Shown here: in pieces, positions 1-5,709 of the stretch | How the letters are laid out: each line of letters opens with the position of its first letter | Numbering within the stretch: the first letter of the stretch is position 1 | Assembly (NCBI GenBank): GCA_030145365.1 | Contig: JAQYVS010000037.1 | Location: 1-7,830 of the forward strand | Length of the DNA: 7,830 nucleotides | Source: Desulfofustis sp. | GTDB lineage: Bacteria; Desulfobacterota; Desulfobulbia; Desulfobulbales; Desulfocapsaceae | Reading direction: 5' to 3' | Program-made: the position numbers and the translations under genes | The notes under the pieces: generated by a model | Database searches by the model: none | Told to the model about the DNA's origin: nothing | What the model saw: the letters and a program-made list of their open reading frames with translations, nothing else

Positions 1-459
1 CTGGGCCTGGGTCGTACCAATTTTGACCAACCGCCAATTGTCCATGATAAATTTCAGTACATAGGCTCGGATCCAATAGGCAGCATAATAGGAAAATTTA
101 ACCCCCCTATAGGGATCAAATTTTTTTGTGGCTTGCACTAATCCAACATTGCCTTCCTGGATCAGGTCCATGAAATTCTGCATCCAGTATTTCTGAAAAT
201 CCATCGCCACTTTAACAACCAGGCGAAGATTGGAGGATACCAGTCGATAGGCCGCATTGGGGTCGCCGGACTCTCTGAATTGAATTGCCAGTTCTTCAGT
301 CTCTTCGCGTGACAGCAACTCATACTGGCTGATCTCCTGAAGATAGCGGTGCAATGCAGGGTTACTTAATACCGGAAGATTTTCGTCGTCAGAAATAGCC
401 ACCAATGGATTTTCATGGGGCTCAACTTTCGAGGATATTTTCTTGTTCTTTTTACTCAT
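1..459 (-). CDS. rpoH: RNA polymerase sigma-32 (RpoH-type) factor, N-terminal part, cut by window edge
   Basis: The minus frame is open from an ATG at 457-459 to base 1, giving 153 residues and no stop, so the gene continues outside the window. Residues 31-60 resemble sigma region 1.2 (NPALHRYLQEISQYELLSRE). Region 2 follows, with NLRLVVKVA (77-85), DLIQEGNVGL (98-107) and KKFDPYRGVKFSYYAAYWIRAY (from 112). The visible part ends in NWRLVKIGTTQAQ, just before where the RpoH box (RKLFFNL-like) normally lies. Family knowledge: sigma-32 directs core polymerase to heat-shock or general stress promoters, and the FDPYRG...WIRAYVLKFIMDNWR wording is typical of the delta-proteobacterial branch. The upstream sequence has only a weak SD (TGAG), with a small hairpin before it. 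It is divergent from lepA. The family call is firm. The subtype (heat shock or another alternative sigma) cannot be settled without regions 3-4. Confidence 0.87.
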   Translation of the reverse strand, partial: MSKKNKKISSKVEPHENPLVAISDDENLPVLSNPALHRYLQEISQYELLSREETEELAIQFRESGDPNAAYRLVSSNLRLVVKVAMDFQKYWMQNFMDLIQEGNVGLVQATKKFDPYRGVKFSYYAAYWIRAYVLKFIMDNWRLVKIGTTQAQ

Positions 460-471
460 CTATAGTTATCT

Positions 472-484
472 CAAGGAAACCTTG
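472..484 (-). repeat. Small hairpin in the sigma-factor leader
   Basis: CAAGG-AAA-CCTTG is a perfect 5-bp inverted repeat with a 3-base loop. In the sigma-factor mRNA it would lie 13-25 bases before the start codon, next to the weak SD. It may be chance, or part of a translation-controlling leader structure as known for rpoH mRNAs in other bacteria. The latter is inference. Confidence 0.35.
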
Positions 485-508
485 GTATGTTCGTGAAAAA
501 AGAATAGC

Positions 509-536
509 ATTCTACTCTACTGAAAAAAAAGTGCAA
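509..536 (-). promoter_or_regulatory. Candidate sigma-70-type promoter for the sigma-factor gene
   Basis: On the minus strand TTGCAC (531-536) is followed after 16 bases by TAGAAT (509-514), a 5/6 match to the -10 consensus. The -35 match is only partial (TTG kept). Transcription would start near 502 and give a leader of about 43 nt. No equally good promoter was found for lepA on the other strand, although a lone TATGAT lies at 637-642. Confidence 0.35.
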
Positions 537-592
537 TTATTATGTGTTAAGGGACTGTTTCAAGATTCTTTCCACCTCTTATTATTCTACCA

Positions 593-613
593 TATTCAAT
601 CTTTTGTTGAATA
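593..613. repeat. Perfect 7-bp inverted repeat upstream of lepA
   Basis: TATTCAA (593-599) and TTGAATA (607-613) are perfect inverted arms around a 7-base spacer. On the plus strand the second arm is followed by ATTTATTTT. It could be an operator, a weak AT-rich hairpin in the lepA leader, or chance in AT-rich DNA. No GC core is present, so a terminator is unlikely. Confidence 0.35.
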
Positions 614-716
614 ATTTATTTTCCTATTTTTATTTTTATGATAGAAGAGCATGCTTTTATTCCATTTACACATCAACTTACAGCTTAGTCATCAGCCCAT
701 CAGCATATGGTAATAC

Positions 717-2513
717 ATGGAACATATACGTAATTTCAGCATTATAGCCCATATTGATCACGGTAAGTCTACACTTGCCGATCGTATGATCCAAATGTGC
801 AGCATGGTTTCAGACAGGGACTTTAAGGATCAACTTCTCGATAATATGGATATTGAACGGGAACGGGGCATTACCATAAAGAGTCAGACCATTTGTCTTC
901 CTTATAAGGCTCGAAACGGTAAAACATATGCTCTCAATCTTGTCGATACCCCAGGCCATGTCGATTTCAGCTACGAAGTTTCACGAGCACTGGCATCCTG
1001 TGAAGGAGCATTGCTTATTGTTGATGCCGCCCAGGGTGTCGAGGCTCAAACTCTGGCTAATCTTTATCTGGCCATGGAAAATGAGCTTGATGTCATCCCG
1101 GTAATCAATAAGATCGATTTGCCCTCTGCAGAGCCGGAAACCGTCAGTTTACAGATTGAAGAAGACCTTGGCCTGGACAGCGATATGATCCAGCTCTGTT
1201 CAGCAAAAGATGGCACAGGCGTAGAAGATATCTTTGAAGCTATTATCACCTATCTGCCCCCACCCGAGGGTGATCCCGATAAACCGCTGCAAATTCTTAT
1301 TTTTGACGCAAATTATGATTCTTATCGTGGAACAATCATATCCTGCAGAGTAATCAACGGGATTGTCAGACCGGGTGATCAAATTCTCTTTATGTCGACT
1401 AACGCTTCTTATCGTGTGGAAGAAGTTGGTCTCTATCGGGTAAAAAAAGATCCTCAAAAACAACTCAAGGCAGGAGAAGTCGGCTACATTCTTGCTGGTA
1501 TAAAGTCTGTCAACGATGCAAAACCAGGCGATACTATCACCCATAGCATTGCCCCTTGCGAATCACCCTTACCCGGATTTAAAGAAATTCAGCCAGTTGT
1601 CTTCTCCTCTATTTATCCTATTTCATCGGATGATTATGAAGATCTAGGAGCGGCCCTGGAAAAACTTCAGTTAAATGACGCTGCCCTTTCGTTTCAAAAA
1701 GATTCTTCAGCGGCACTGGGTTTTGGATTTCGCTGTGGCTTTCTAGGCCTTTTGCACCTGGAGGTTGTACAGGAACGACTGGAACGTGAATTTGATATCT
1801 CTCTGATACTCACCGTACCATCGGTCAGATATCATTTTTTCTTGAGTGACAAAAGTGAAATCATGGTTGACAATCCGGCGCATTTTCCGGATCCATCCAA
1901 GATACAGTGTATAAAAGAACCTTATATTAAAGCCTCGATATTGATCCCAGAGCGCTATATGGGCGCAGTTATGACCCTGTGCATTGAGCGGCGAGGAGAA
2001 AATACTAACTATCTTTATCCAACGCCCGGCAGAATAGAACTCACGTGTGAGTTACCCCTGGCTGAAGTGATCTATGATTTTTATGATCGCCTTAAGTCAA
2101 TTAGCCAGGGTTACGGTTCCTTTGATTATGAAATTCTTGATTATCGGCCCAGTGATCTGGTGAAACTTGAAATCCTGGTAAATGGCGAAGTCGTCGACGC
2201 GCTCTCCCAACTTGTACATCGTTCAAATGCCCGGGCCCGGGGACTGAGTGCCTGTGATAGGTTAAAAGAAGAAATTCCACGTCAGATGTTCAAAATTGCC
2301 ATCCAAGCCGCCACCGGCAATACAATAATTGCCAGAACCAATATATCAGCACTGAGAAAAGATGTGACTGCAAAATGCTATGGCGGTGATATTACAAGAA
2401 AAAGAAAACTTCTTGAGAAACAGAAAGCCGGTAAGAAACGGATGAAAACGGTAGGTAATGTGGACATTCCGCAGAATGCCTTTCTGGCAGTTCTTAAACG
2501 CGATATTGATTAA
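717..2513 (+). CDS. lepA: Translation elongation factor 4 (LepA GTPase)
   Basis: This is a full-length 598-residue LepA (the family is about 600). It is a ribosome-binding GTPase of the EF-G type, linked in the literature to back-translocation and to initiation or 30S assembly. The G motifs are complete: AHIDHGKST (11-19), ERGITI (49-54), DTPGH (77-81), NKID (131-134) and SAKDG (162-166). EF-G-like domains follow. The LepA-specific C-terminal domain is marked by GKKRMKTVGNVDIPQNAFLAVL near the end. The ATG at 717 gives the family's usual N-terminus (M-x-x-IRNFSIIAHIDHGKST). The SD is weak, with only GGT about 5 bases upstream. In many bacteria lepA precedes lepB (signal peptidase), but here a convergent minus-strand gene follows, so lepA appears to stand alone. 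No truncation or frameshift is seen. Confidence 0.97.
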   Translation: MEHIRNFSIIAHIDHGKSTLADRMIQMCSMVSDRDFKDQLLDNMDIERERGITIKSQTICLPYKARNGKTYALNLVDTPGHVDFSYEVSRALASCEGALLIVDAAQGVEAQTLANLYLAMENELDVIPVINKIDLPSAEPETVSLQIEEDLGLDSDMIQLCSAKDGTGVEDIFEAIITYLPPPEGDPDKPLQILIFDANYDSYRGTIISCRVINGIVRPGDQILFMSTNASYRVEEVGLYRVKKDPQKQLKAGEVGYILAGIKSVNDAKPGDTITHSIAPCESPLPGFKEIQPVVFSSIYPISSDDYEDLGAALEKLQLNDAALSFQKDSSAALGFGFRCGFLGLLHLEVVQERLEREFDISLILTVPSVRYHFFLSDKSEIMVDNPAHFPDPSKIQCIKEPYIKASILIPERYMGAVMTLCIERRGENTNYLYPTPGRIELTCELPLAEVIYDFYDRLKSISQGYGSFDYEILDYRPSDLVKLEILVNGEVVDALSQLVHRSNARARGLSACDRLKEEIPRQMFKIAIQAATGNTIIARTNISALRKDVTAKCYGGDITRKRKLLEKQKAGKKRMKTVGNVDIPQNAFLAVLKRDID

Positions 2514-2520
2514 AGAGGCG

Positions 2521-2547
2521 AGCAATCTACAAGCTCGTAGCTTTGCT
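2521..2547. terminator. Imperfect hairpin between convergent lepA and the two-CW gene
   Basis: AGCAA (2521-2525) can pair with TTGCT (2543-2547), and CTAC (2527-2530) with GTAG (2537-2540), around a 6-base loop. A small internal mismatch separates the two stems. It fills nearly all of the 38-bp gap between two convergent stop codons, where a shared bidirectional terminator would be expected. Neither strand has a clear T-tract after it, so intrinsic termination is doubtful. Confidence 0.25.
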
Positions 2548-2551
2548 AACT

Positions 2552-2824
2552 CTAGTTATCCAAATCACTGCCGATGCATGTTTTGGGAGCATTAACATCA
2601 ATCCCCTTCTCCAGCATGATCTGCTCCATCTCCTGCCAGCTCAACACTGATTTTTCCTGCCGGGAAAGATAGACGATACAGTCCTGACAAATATTAAAGG
2701 CCATTTTATCCACTTCACTAAAGATATCCCAGCAATCTCTATGAGGATTTTCCTTGGAAGGACATTTTTTGTCTTCAGCACAATTCATAATTACCCAGCA
2801 CGGAAGTTCGGAAAATGGTGACAT
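2552..2824 (-). CDS. Small cysteine-rich two-CW protein, function unknown
   Basis: This is a 90-residue soluble protein with no signal peptide or membrane segment. Cysteines fall at 9, 15, 21, 31, 46, 49 and 83. The pattern is CW (9-10), C15, C21, CW (31-32), then CQDC (46-49). It resembles the small two-CW domain proteins of Desulfobacterota and relatives, whose function is not known to me. Six ordered cysteines suggest a bound metal or Fe-S cluster, or a disulfide-held fold; this is inference. Residues 55-75 look helical (SRQEKSVLSWQEMEQIMLEKG). The gene is very likely real. The ATG is preceded by AGAGGAG at 2831-2837 with a 6-base spacer, and a good promoter lies further upstream. It is convergent with lepA and transcribed alone. 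Confidence 0.82.
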   Translation of the reverse strand: MSPFSELPCWVIMNCAEDKKCPSKENPHRDCWDIFSEVDKMAFNICQDCIVYLSRQEKSVLSWQEMEQIMLEKGIDVNAPKTCIGSDLDN

Positions 2825-2866
2825 TAAAATCTCCTCTTTTAAAAAACATATAAAAACTGAAGAGCG

Positions 2867-2895
2867 ATTTTAATGTATTGATCAACTGCTGGCAA
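2867..2895 (-). promoter_or_regulatory. Sigma-70-type promoter of the two-CW gene
   Basis: On the minus strand TTGCCA (2890-2895, 5/6) and TAAAAT (2867-2872, 5/6) are separated by exactly 17 bases. The predicted start near 2860 gives a leader of about 36 nt containing the strong SD. Match quality and position fit together well. Confidence 0.6.
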
Positions 2896-2925
2896 GAAAG
2901 ATTTACCAGGAAATGAATACATAGG

Positions 2926-2954
2926 TTGACAGGCATTGACAAGTATCAAATAAT
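2926..2954 (+). promoter_or_regulatory. Strong-looking orphan plus-strand promoter pointing into the engB 3' end
   Basis: A perfect TTGACA (2926-2931) is followed after 17 bases by AATAAT (2949-2954, 5/6). A second perfect TTGACA lies at 2936-2941, ten bases later. Any transcript would start near 2961 and run antisense into engB. No plausible plus-strand gene follows; the short plus-strand frames there mirror engB coding sequence. Activity is unproven. Confidence 0.4.
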
Positions 2955-2963
2955 AAAAGAAAT

Positions 2964-3008
2964 AAAAAACACTTGTGCGTATTGTTCCAAACAGCTTTAT
3001 ACGCCACT
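2964..3008 (-). terminator. Candidate terminator after engB
   Basis: On the minus strand, GTG-(G)-CGTAT begins at the engB stop codon and pairs with ATACGCAC (2975-2982 on the plus strand). This gives an 8-bp stem with one bulged base and a loop of about 16 bases. T6 (2964-2969) and more T-rich sequence follow. Five bases lie between stem and T-run, which is looser than in a textbook terminator. Confidence 0.4.
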
Positions 3009-3591
3009 AGGGTGTCAGGATTTTGTCGATTTCTGCAACCAACTGCTCCCGGCCGTACCTCGACGTTGCCGAGAACACAACTCGCTGGTCAGGACGTATG
3101 GAGTGACCGGCATCAAGTAATCCGGCATTTTTACTTCGCAGGTTTCCACTCAATTTGTCTGCCTTTGTATATACAGCAAGAAATCTGATTTTCTTCTGCC
3201 GTAACCAGAGAAGCAGCTCTCTATCCTGTTGTTTTGCCTCATGTCTCAAATCCATGATCACAACCACGCAACGAAGCTGGTTTCTGGTTTCCAGATAAGA
3301 AGTGATCAGCTTTCCCCATTGGGCCTGAATCTGCTTGGAAACCTTGGCATATCCATACCCCGGCAGATCGACCAAATGGCATACACCCGGCACCAAGAAA
3401 AAGTTCAAACCCTGGGTTTTACCCGGCCGGGAACTCACTTTCACGTAGTTCTTCCGGTTCAGCAATGTATTGAGAAGGCTTGATTTACCGACGTTGGATC
3501 TACCGGCAAAGGCGATCTCAGGAAGGTCATCTTCGGGTAATTGTTTTAAGCTGTGAACACTCAAAACGAAATCTACATTGCTGAAATCCAT
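3007..3591 (-). CDS. engB: Ribosome-biogenesis GTP-binding protein EngB/YsxC
   Basis: This 194-residue protein is typical of the family (about 195-210). It is a TrmE-Era-EngA-EngB-Septin-like GTPase needed for assembly of the large ribosomal subunit. All switch motifs are present: G1 GRSNVGKSS (30-38), G2 PGKTQ (56-60), G3 DLPGYGYAK (75-83), G4 TKADK (142-146) and G5 SAT (174-176). The ATG at 3589-3591 gives the expected N-terminus, with about 23 residues before the first beta-strand of the GTPase fold (EIAFAGRSN). The SD is poor: a GGAT lies about 13 bases upstream, so translation may depend on hisG upstream. Only 22 bp separate it from the hisG stop, so it is very likely the last gene of a hisI-hisG-engB transcript. 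The C-terminus is short and plain (EIDKILTP). Confidence 0.96.
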   Translation of the reverse strand: MDFSNVDFVLSVHSLKQLPEDDLPEIAFAGRSNVGKSSLLNTLLNRKNYVKVSSRPGKTQGLNFFLVPGVCHLVDLPGYGYAKVSKQIQAQWGKLITSYLETRNQLRCVVVIMDLRHEAKQQDRELLLWLRQKKIRFLAVYTKADKLSGNLRSKNAGLLDAGHSIRPDQRVVFSATSRYGREQLVAEIDKILTP

Positions 3592-3613
3592 ATGTTTAAA
3601 TAAGATCCGTTGG

Positions 3614-4486
3614 TTAAATAACTTTATTTAACGGGTATTCAATAATTCCCTGGGCACCTTTCTCAAGGAGCCGAGGAACCAGGTCTCTAACCATATCCTG
3701 TGAGACGACAGTTTCTACTGAAAACCAGTCGGATTGATAAAGATTGGCAATCGTAGGAGCATTCAGACTCGGTAATATTGCTACCACCTTGTCCAAATCC
3801 TTGTCTTCAACATTCATCTTGAGTCCAACAATGCGATCAGCTTTTAAAGCAGCCTGTAGCAATATTGCTATATTTTCTATCTTATGTCGTTTCCATGGAT
3901 CCTTCCAGGCTTCTTTGTTGGCGATAAGTTGCGTGTTTGATTCCATGAGTTCATGAATGATCCTTAATCCGTGAGCTCTTATCGTACTCTCGGTTTCAGT
4001 AACCTCTACTACAGCATCGGCGAGTCCGGATACCACTTTAGCCTCTGTTGCGCCCCAGGAAAACTCAATATCAACATCAATATTTTTATCTTTAAAGAAT
4101 CTTTTTGTTACATTAACGAGTTCTGTGGCTATTTTTTTGCCCTTCAGATCCTCAATTGTTTTGATTGGAGAATCACCTGCTACAGCGATAACCCATCGAG
4201 TCGGCTTTTTACTGACCTTTGAGTAAACAAGTTCAGCAACTACTATTGCATCCGATTGATTTTCCAGAGTCCAGTCTTTGCCGGTAATCCCGGCATCAAG
4301 CATACCGCTTTCTATATACCTGGACATCTCCTGCGGTCGACAAATTGAACAATCGAGTTCCGAATCATCAATCTTGGGAAAATAATTTCGTGCAGCCGGT
4401 TTGATCACCCAGCCTCCCTTTTCAAATAATTCAATCGTGGCATTCTCCAGGCTTCCTTTGGGCAAGCCAAGCTTTAACACATTCAT
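3614..4486 (-). CDS. hisG: ATP phosphoribosyltransferase, long form
   Basis: HisG catalyses the first step of histidine synthesis, joining ATP and PRPP to give phosphoribosyl-ATP. At 290 residues this is the long form (HisG-L), which carries its own C-terminal regulatory domain and needs no HisZ partner. Visible marks are LGLPKGSLENAT near the N-terminus, DAGITGKDW (65-73), and a PRPP-loop region rich in the family signature (VVSGLADAVVEVTETEST, about 151-168). The last 75 or so residues (from about 215) match the ACT-like domain that binds histidine for feedback inhibition. The ATG at 4484-4486 has a clear SD, GGAG at 4493-4496, with a 6-base spacer. It lies 27 bp after hisI and 22 bp before engB. 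No missing motif was noticed. Confidence 0.96.
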   Translation of the reverse strand: MNVLKLGLPKGSLENATIELFEKGGWVIKPAARNYFPKIDDSELDCSICRPQEMSRYIESGMLDAGITGKDWTLENQSDAIVVAELVYSKVSKKPTRWVIAVAGDSPIKTIEDLKGKKIATELVNVTKRFFKDKNIDVDIEFSWGATEAKVVSGLADAVVEVTETESTIRAHGLRIIHELMESNTQLIANKEAWKDPWKRHKIENIAILLQAALKADRIVGLKMNVEDKDLDKVVAILPSLNAPTIANLYQSDWFSVETVVSQDMVRDLVPRLLEKGAQGIIEYPLNKVI

Positions 4487-4513
4487 TTACTGCTCCAGCT
4501 GTTATAATTAGTT

Positions 4514-4888
4514 TCAATAGACATCTTTTGGATCAAATACTCGCTTCTCGATTCGCTCAAAGGCATTGCCTTTAACCTTACGATGAAAACAGGATGGATA
4601 CCCTTTATGACAGGCAGCACCGCCATGCTGCTTGACAAGGTAGATAACAGTATCTTCATCACAATCCACCAATATATCCATTATTTCCTGAATGTTTCCG
4701 GAACTTTCTCCTTTGAGCCAGATCGTTTTCCTGGACCTGCTCCAATAATGCGCTTTCCCGGTTTGCAATGTTTTTTCCCAGGCTTCACGATTAATATAGG
4801 CAAGCATCAGAACCGTGCCATTGTGATAATCCTGTGCAATTGCCGGAATCAATCCGTCAGTCGATTTTGTAAAGTTAATTTCGATCAT
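4514..4888 (-). CDS. hisI: Phosphoribosyl-AMP cyclohydrolase
   Basis: This 124-residue, single-function HisI (no fused HisE domain) is the enzyme that opens the purine ring of phosphoribosyl-AMP, the third step of histidine synthesis. The metal sites are intact. DCDED (75-79) supplies the three aspartates of the Mg site with a Zn-binding Cys (C76) between them, and C93 and C100 in AACHKGYPSC complete the Zn ligands. HYWSRSRKTIWLKGESSGN (from 48) is the family's substrate-binding stretch. The start ATG at 4886-4888 gives the usual MIEI-FTK...GLIPAIAQD opening, but no clear SD precedes it. It is first in the probable hisI-hisG-engB operon, and a promoter with a perfect -35 lies about 90 bp upstream. 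hisE is not in the window. Confidence 0.96.
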   Translation of the reverse strand: MIEINFTKSTDGLIPAIAQDYHNGTVLMLAYINREAWEKTLQTGKAHYWSRSRKTIWLKGESSGNIQEIMDILVDCDEDTVIYLVKQHGGAACHKGYPSCFHRKVKGNAFERIEKRVFDPKDVY

Positions 4889-4977
4889 AATGTTGTATCT
4901 GCTTTAATCAAGGAATACCTGGTACTGTTTTCAACGCACGTTACCCGTTCACACGTCCGCTCTTTCAAGGGACCCAC

Positions 4978-5004
4978 ATTATGAAGCCAATGGGTTTTTG
5001 TCAA
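4978..5004 (-). promoter_or_regulatory. Promoter of the hisI-hisG-engB operon
   Basis: On the minus strand a perfect TTGACA (4999-5004) is followed by CATAAT (4978-4983, 5/6) after 15 bases. A 17-base reading gives only TAATGT. The short spacer is the weak point. The leader to hisI would be about 83 nt. No His-codon-rich leader peptide or T-box-like element was recognised in it. Confidence 0.5.
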
Positions 5005-5027
5005 GAATTGTAGACGCAGATACCAGT

Positions 5028-5056
5028 TTGACACATCCGCCGCCAATCACTATTGT
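5028..5056 (+). promoter_or_regulatory. Promoter of the FKBP gene
   Basis: A perfect TTGACA (5028-5033) and TATTGT (5051-5056, 4/6) are separated by exactly 17 bases. The predicted start is near 5063, giving a leader of about 68 nt to the ATG at 5131. It lies back to back with the his promoter, with 23 bp between the two -35 boxes. Confidence 0.5.
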
Positions 5057-5130
5057 GAAAATCCTGCGGTTTTTAAGAACAGTTAATCATTTTGGTATTT
5101 CTACTCTTTAACCACAATTAAGGAAAATAC

Positions 5131-5571
5131 ATGTATCTCATTGAAGACAAAAATAAAATCACCATATCTTTTACCGGTAAACTAGATAACGGCACAGTCT
5201 TTATCGAGGTTACCCCGCAAGATCCCATGGTGGTTCGGCTTGGCGAAAGCGAACTCCCTCCTTCTGTGGAAATGGCTATGATCGGCATGGAAAAAGGAGA
5301 GAACAAAAAAATACGCGTCTCTTTTGATGAAGGCTACGGTCCCCGATTAAAAGACCTACTCCATGAAATTTCTCTGGAAACTTTTGGAGATCGAATTGAT
5401 CCCAAACCAGGTATGGTTTTGTCACAGACAATAGTGAAAGATGGCGTTGAACAGAAAGTGCCGGTAACAGTCATTGAGATCAAAGACAGGCACGTTGTGC
5501 TTGATTACAATCATCCGCTGGCAGGACACCATCTCACCTACGATCTCACCGTCATCGATATCGAAAAATAA
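5131..5571 (+). CDS. SlyD-type FKBP peptidyl-prolyl cis-trans isomerase
   Basis: This 146-residue cytoplasmic protein has the split SlyD layout. The first FKBP half is 1-70 (ITISFTGKLDNGTVF, then GMEKGE and YG at 69-70). An inserted chaperone (IF) domain follows at about 71-122, and the second FKBP half closes with the hallmark VVLDYNHPLAGHHLTYDLTVIDIE. Such proteins catalyse proline isomerisation and bind unfolded chains. It lacks the His/Cys-rich metal-binding tail of E. coli SlyD, so a nickel-delivery role is unlikely. The usual F-D of the active site reads F-I-E here (24-26), which may lower isomerase activity; this is inference. The start has a good SD, AAGGA at 5120-5124, with a 6-base spacer. 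It has its own promoter and is divergent from hisI. Confidence 0.92.
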   Translation: MYLIEDKNKITISFTGKLDNGTVFIEVTPQDPMVVRLGESELPPSVEMAMIGMEKGENKKIRVSFDEGYGPRLKDLLHEISLETFGDRIDPKPGMVLSQTIVKDGVEQKVPVTVIEIKDRHVVLDYNHPLAGHHLTYDLTVIDIEK

Positions 5572-5579
5572 CTATTACT

Positions 5580-5591
5580 GCGACCAGTCGC
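5580..5591. repeat. Short inverted repeat after the FKBP gene
   Basis: GCGAC-CA-GTCGC is a perfect 5-bp inverted repeat 8 bases after the FKBP stop codon. No T-tract follows on the plus strand, so it is not a standard terminator. It could help end or stabilise the transcript, or be chance. Confidence 0.25.
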
Positions 5592-5667
5592 TTACAGAAT
5601 CAAAAAAGAATCTTGAAACCTATTGATGATAAATCATAAATAAATAGCAGGAATTTAGTTTGGTGAG

Positions 5668-5697
5668 AAAAAAAACGCGACATATGTTCTGTGCACG
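5668..5697 (-). terminator. Candidate intrinsic terminator after the pentapeptide-repeat gene
   Basis: On the minus strand, about 14 bases past the stop codon, GTGCACA can pair with TGT-(C)-GCG and the first T. That gives about seven pairs with one bulge, two of them G-U, and a 7-base loop. A run of eight T (5668-5675) follows at once. The T-run is convincing and the stem modest. Confidence 0.42.
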
Positions 5698-5709
5698 TAT
5701 ACCTGCCTG

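Noticed and set aside
405..747. Plus-strand frames of 69 and 67 codons across the sigma-factor/lepA gap
   Set aside because: They overlap the starts of two firm genes, their composition follows AT-rich DNA (runs of F, Y, S), and no SD was seen.
2926..3188. Two overlapping plus-strand frames of 64 and 71 codons after the orphan promoter
   Set aside because: They lie mostly antisense to the engB 3' coding end, have no SD and show no protein-like pattern of their own.
4974..4999. CCC(AC)ATT...AATGGG followed by TTTTT, terminator-like on the plus strand
   Set aside because: No plus-strand gene lies upstream to be terminated, and the same bases form the his promoter on the minus strand.
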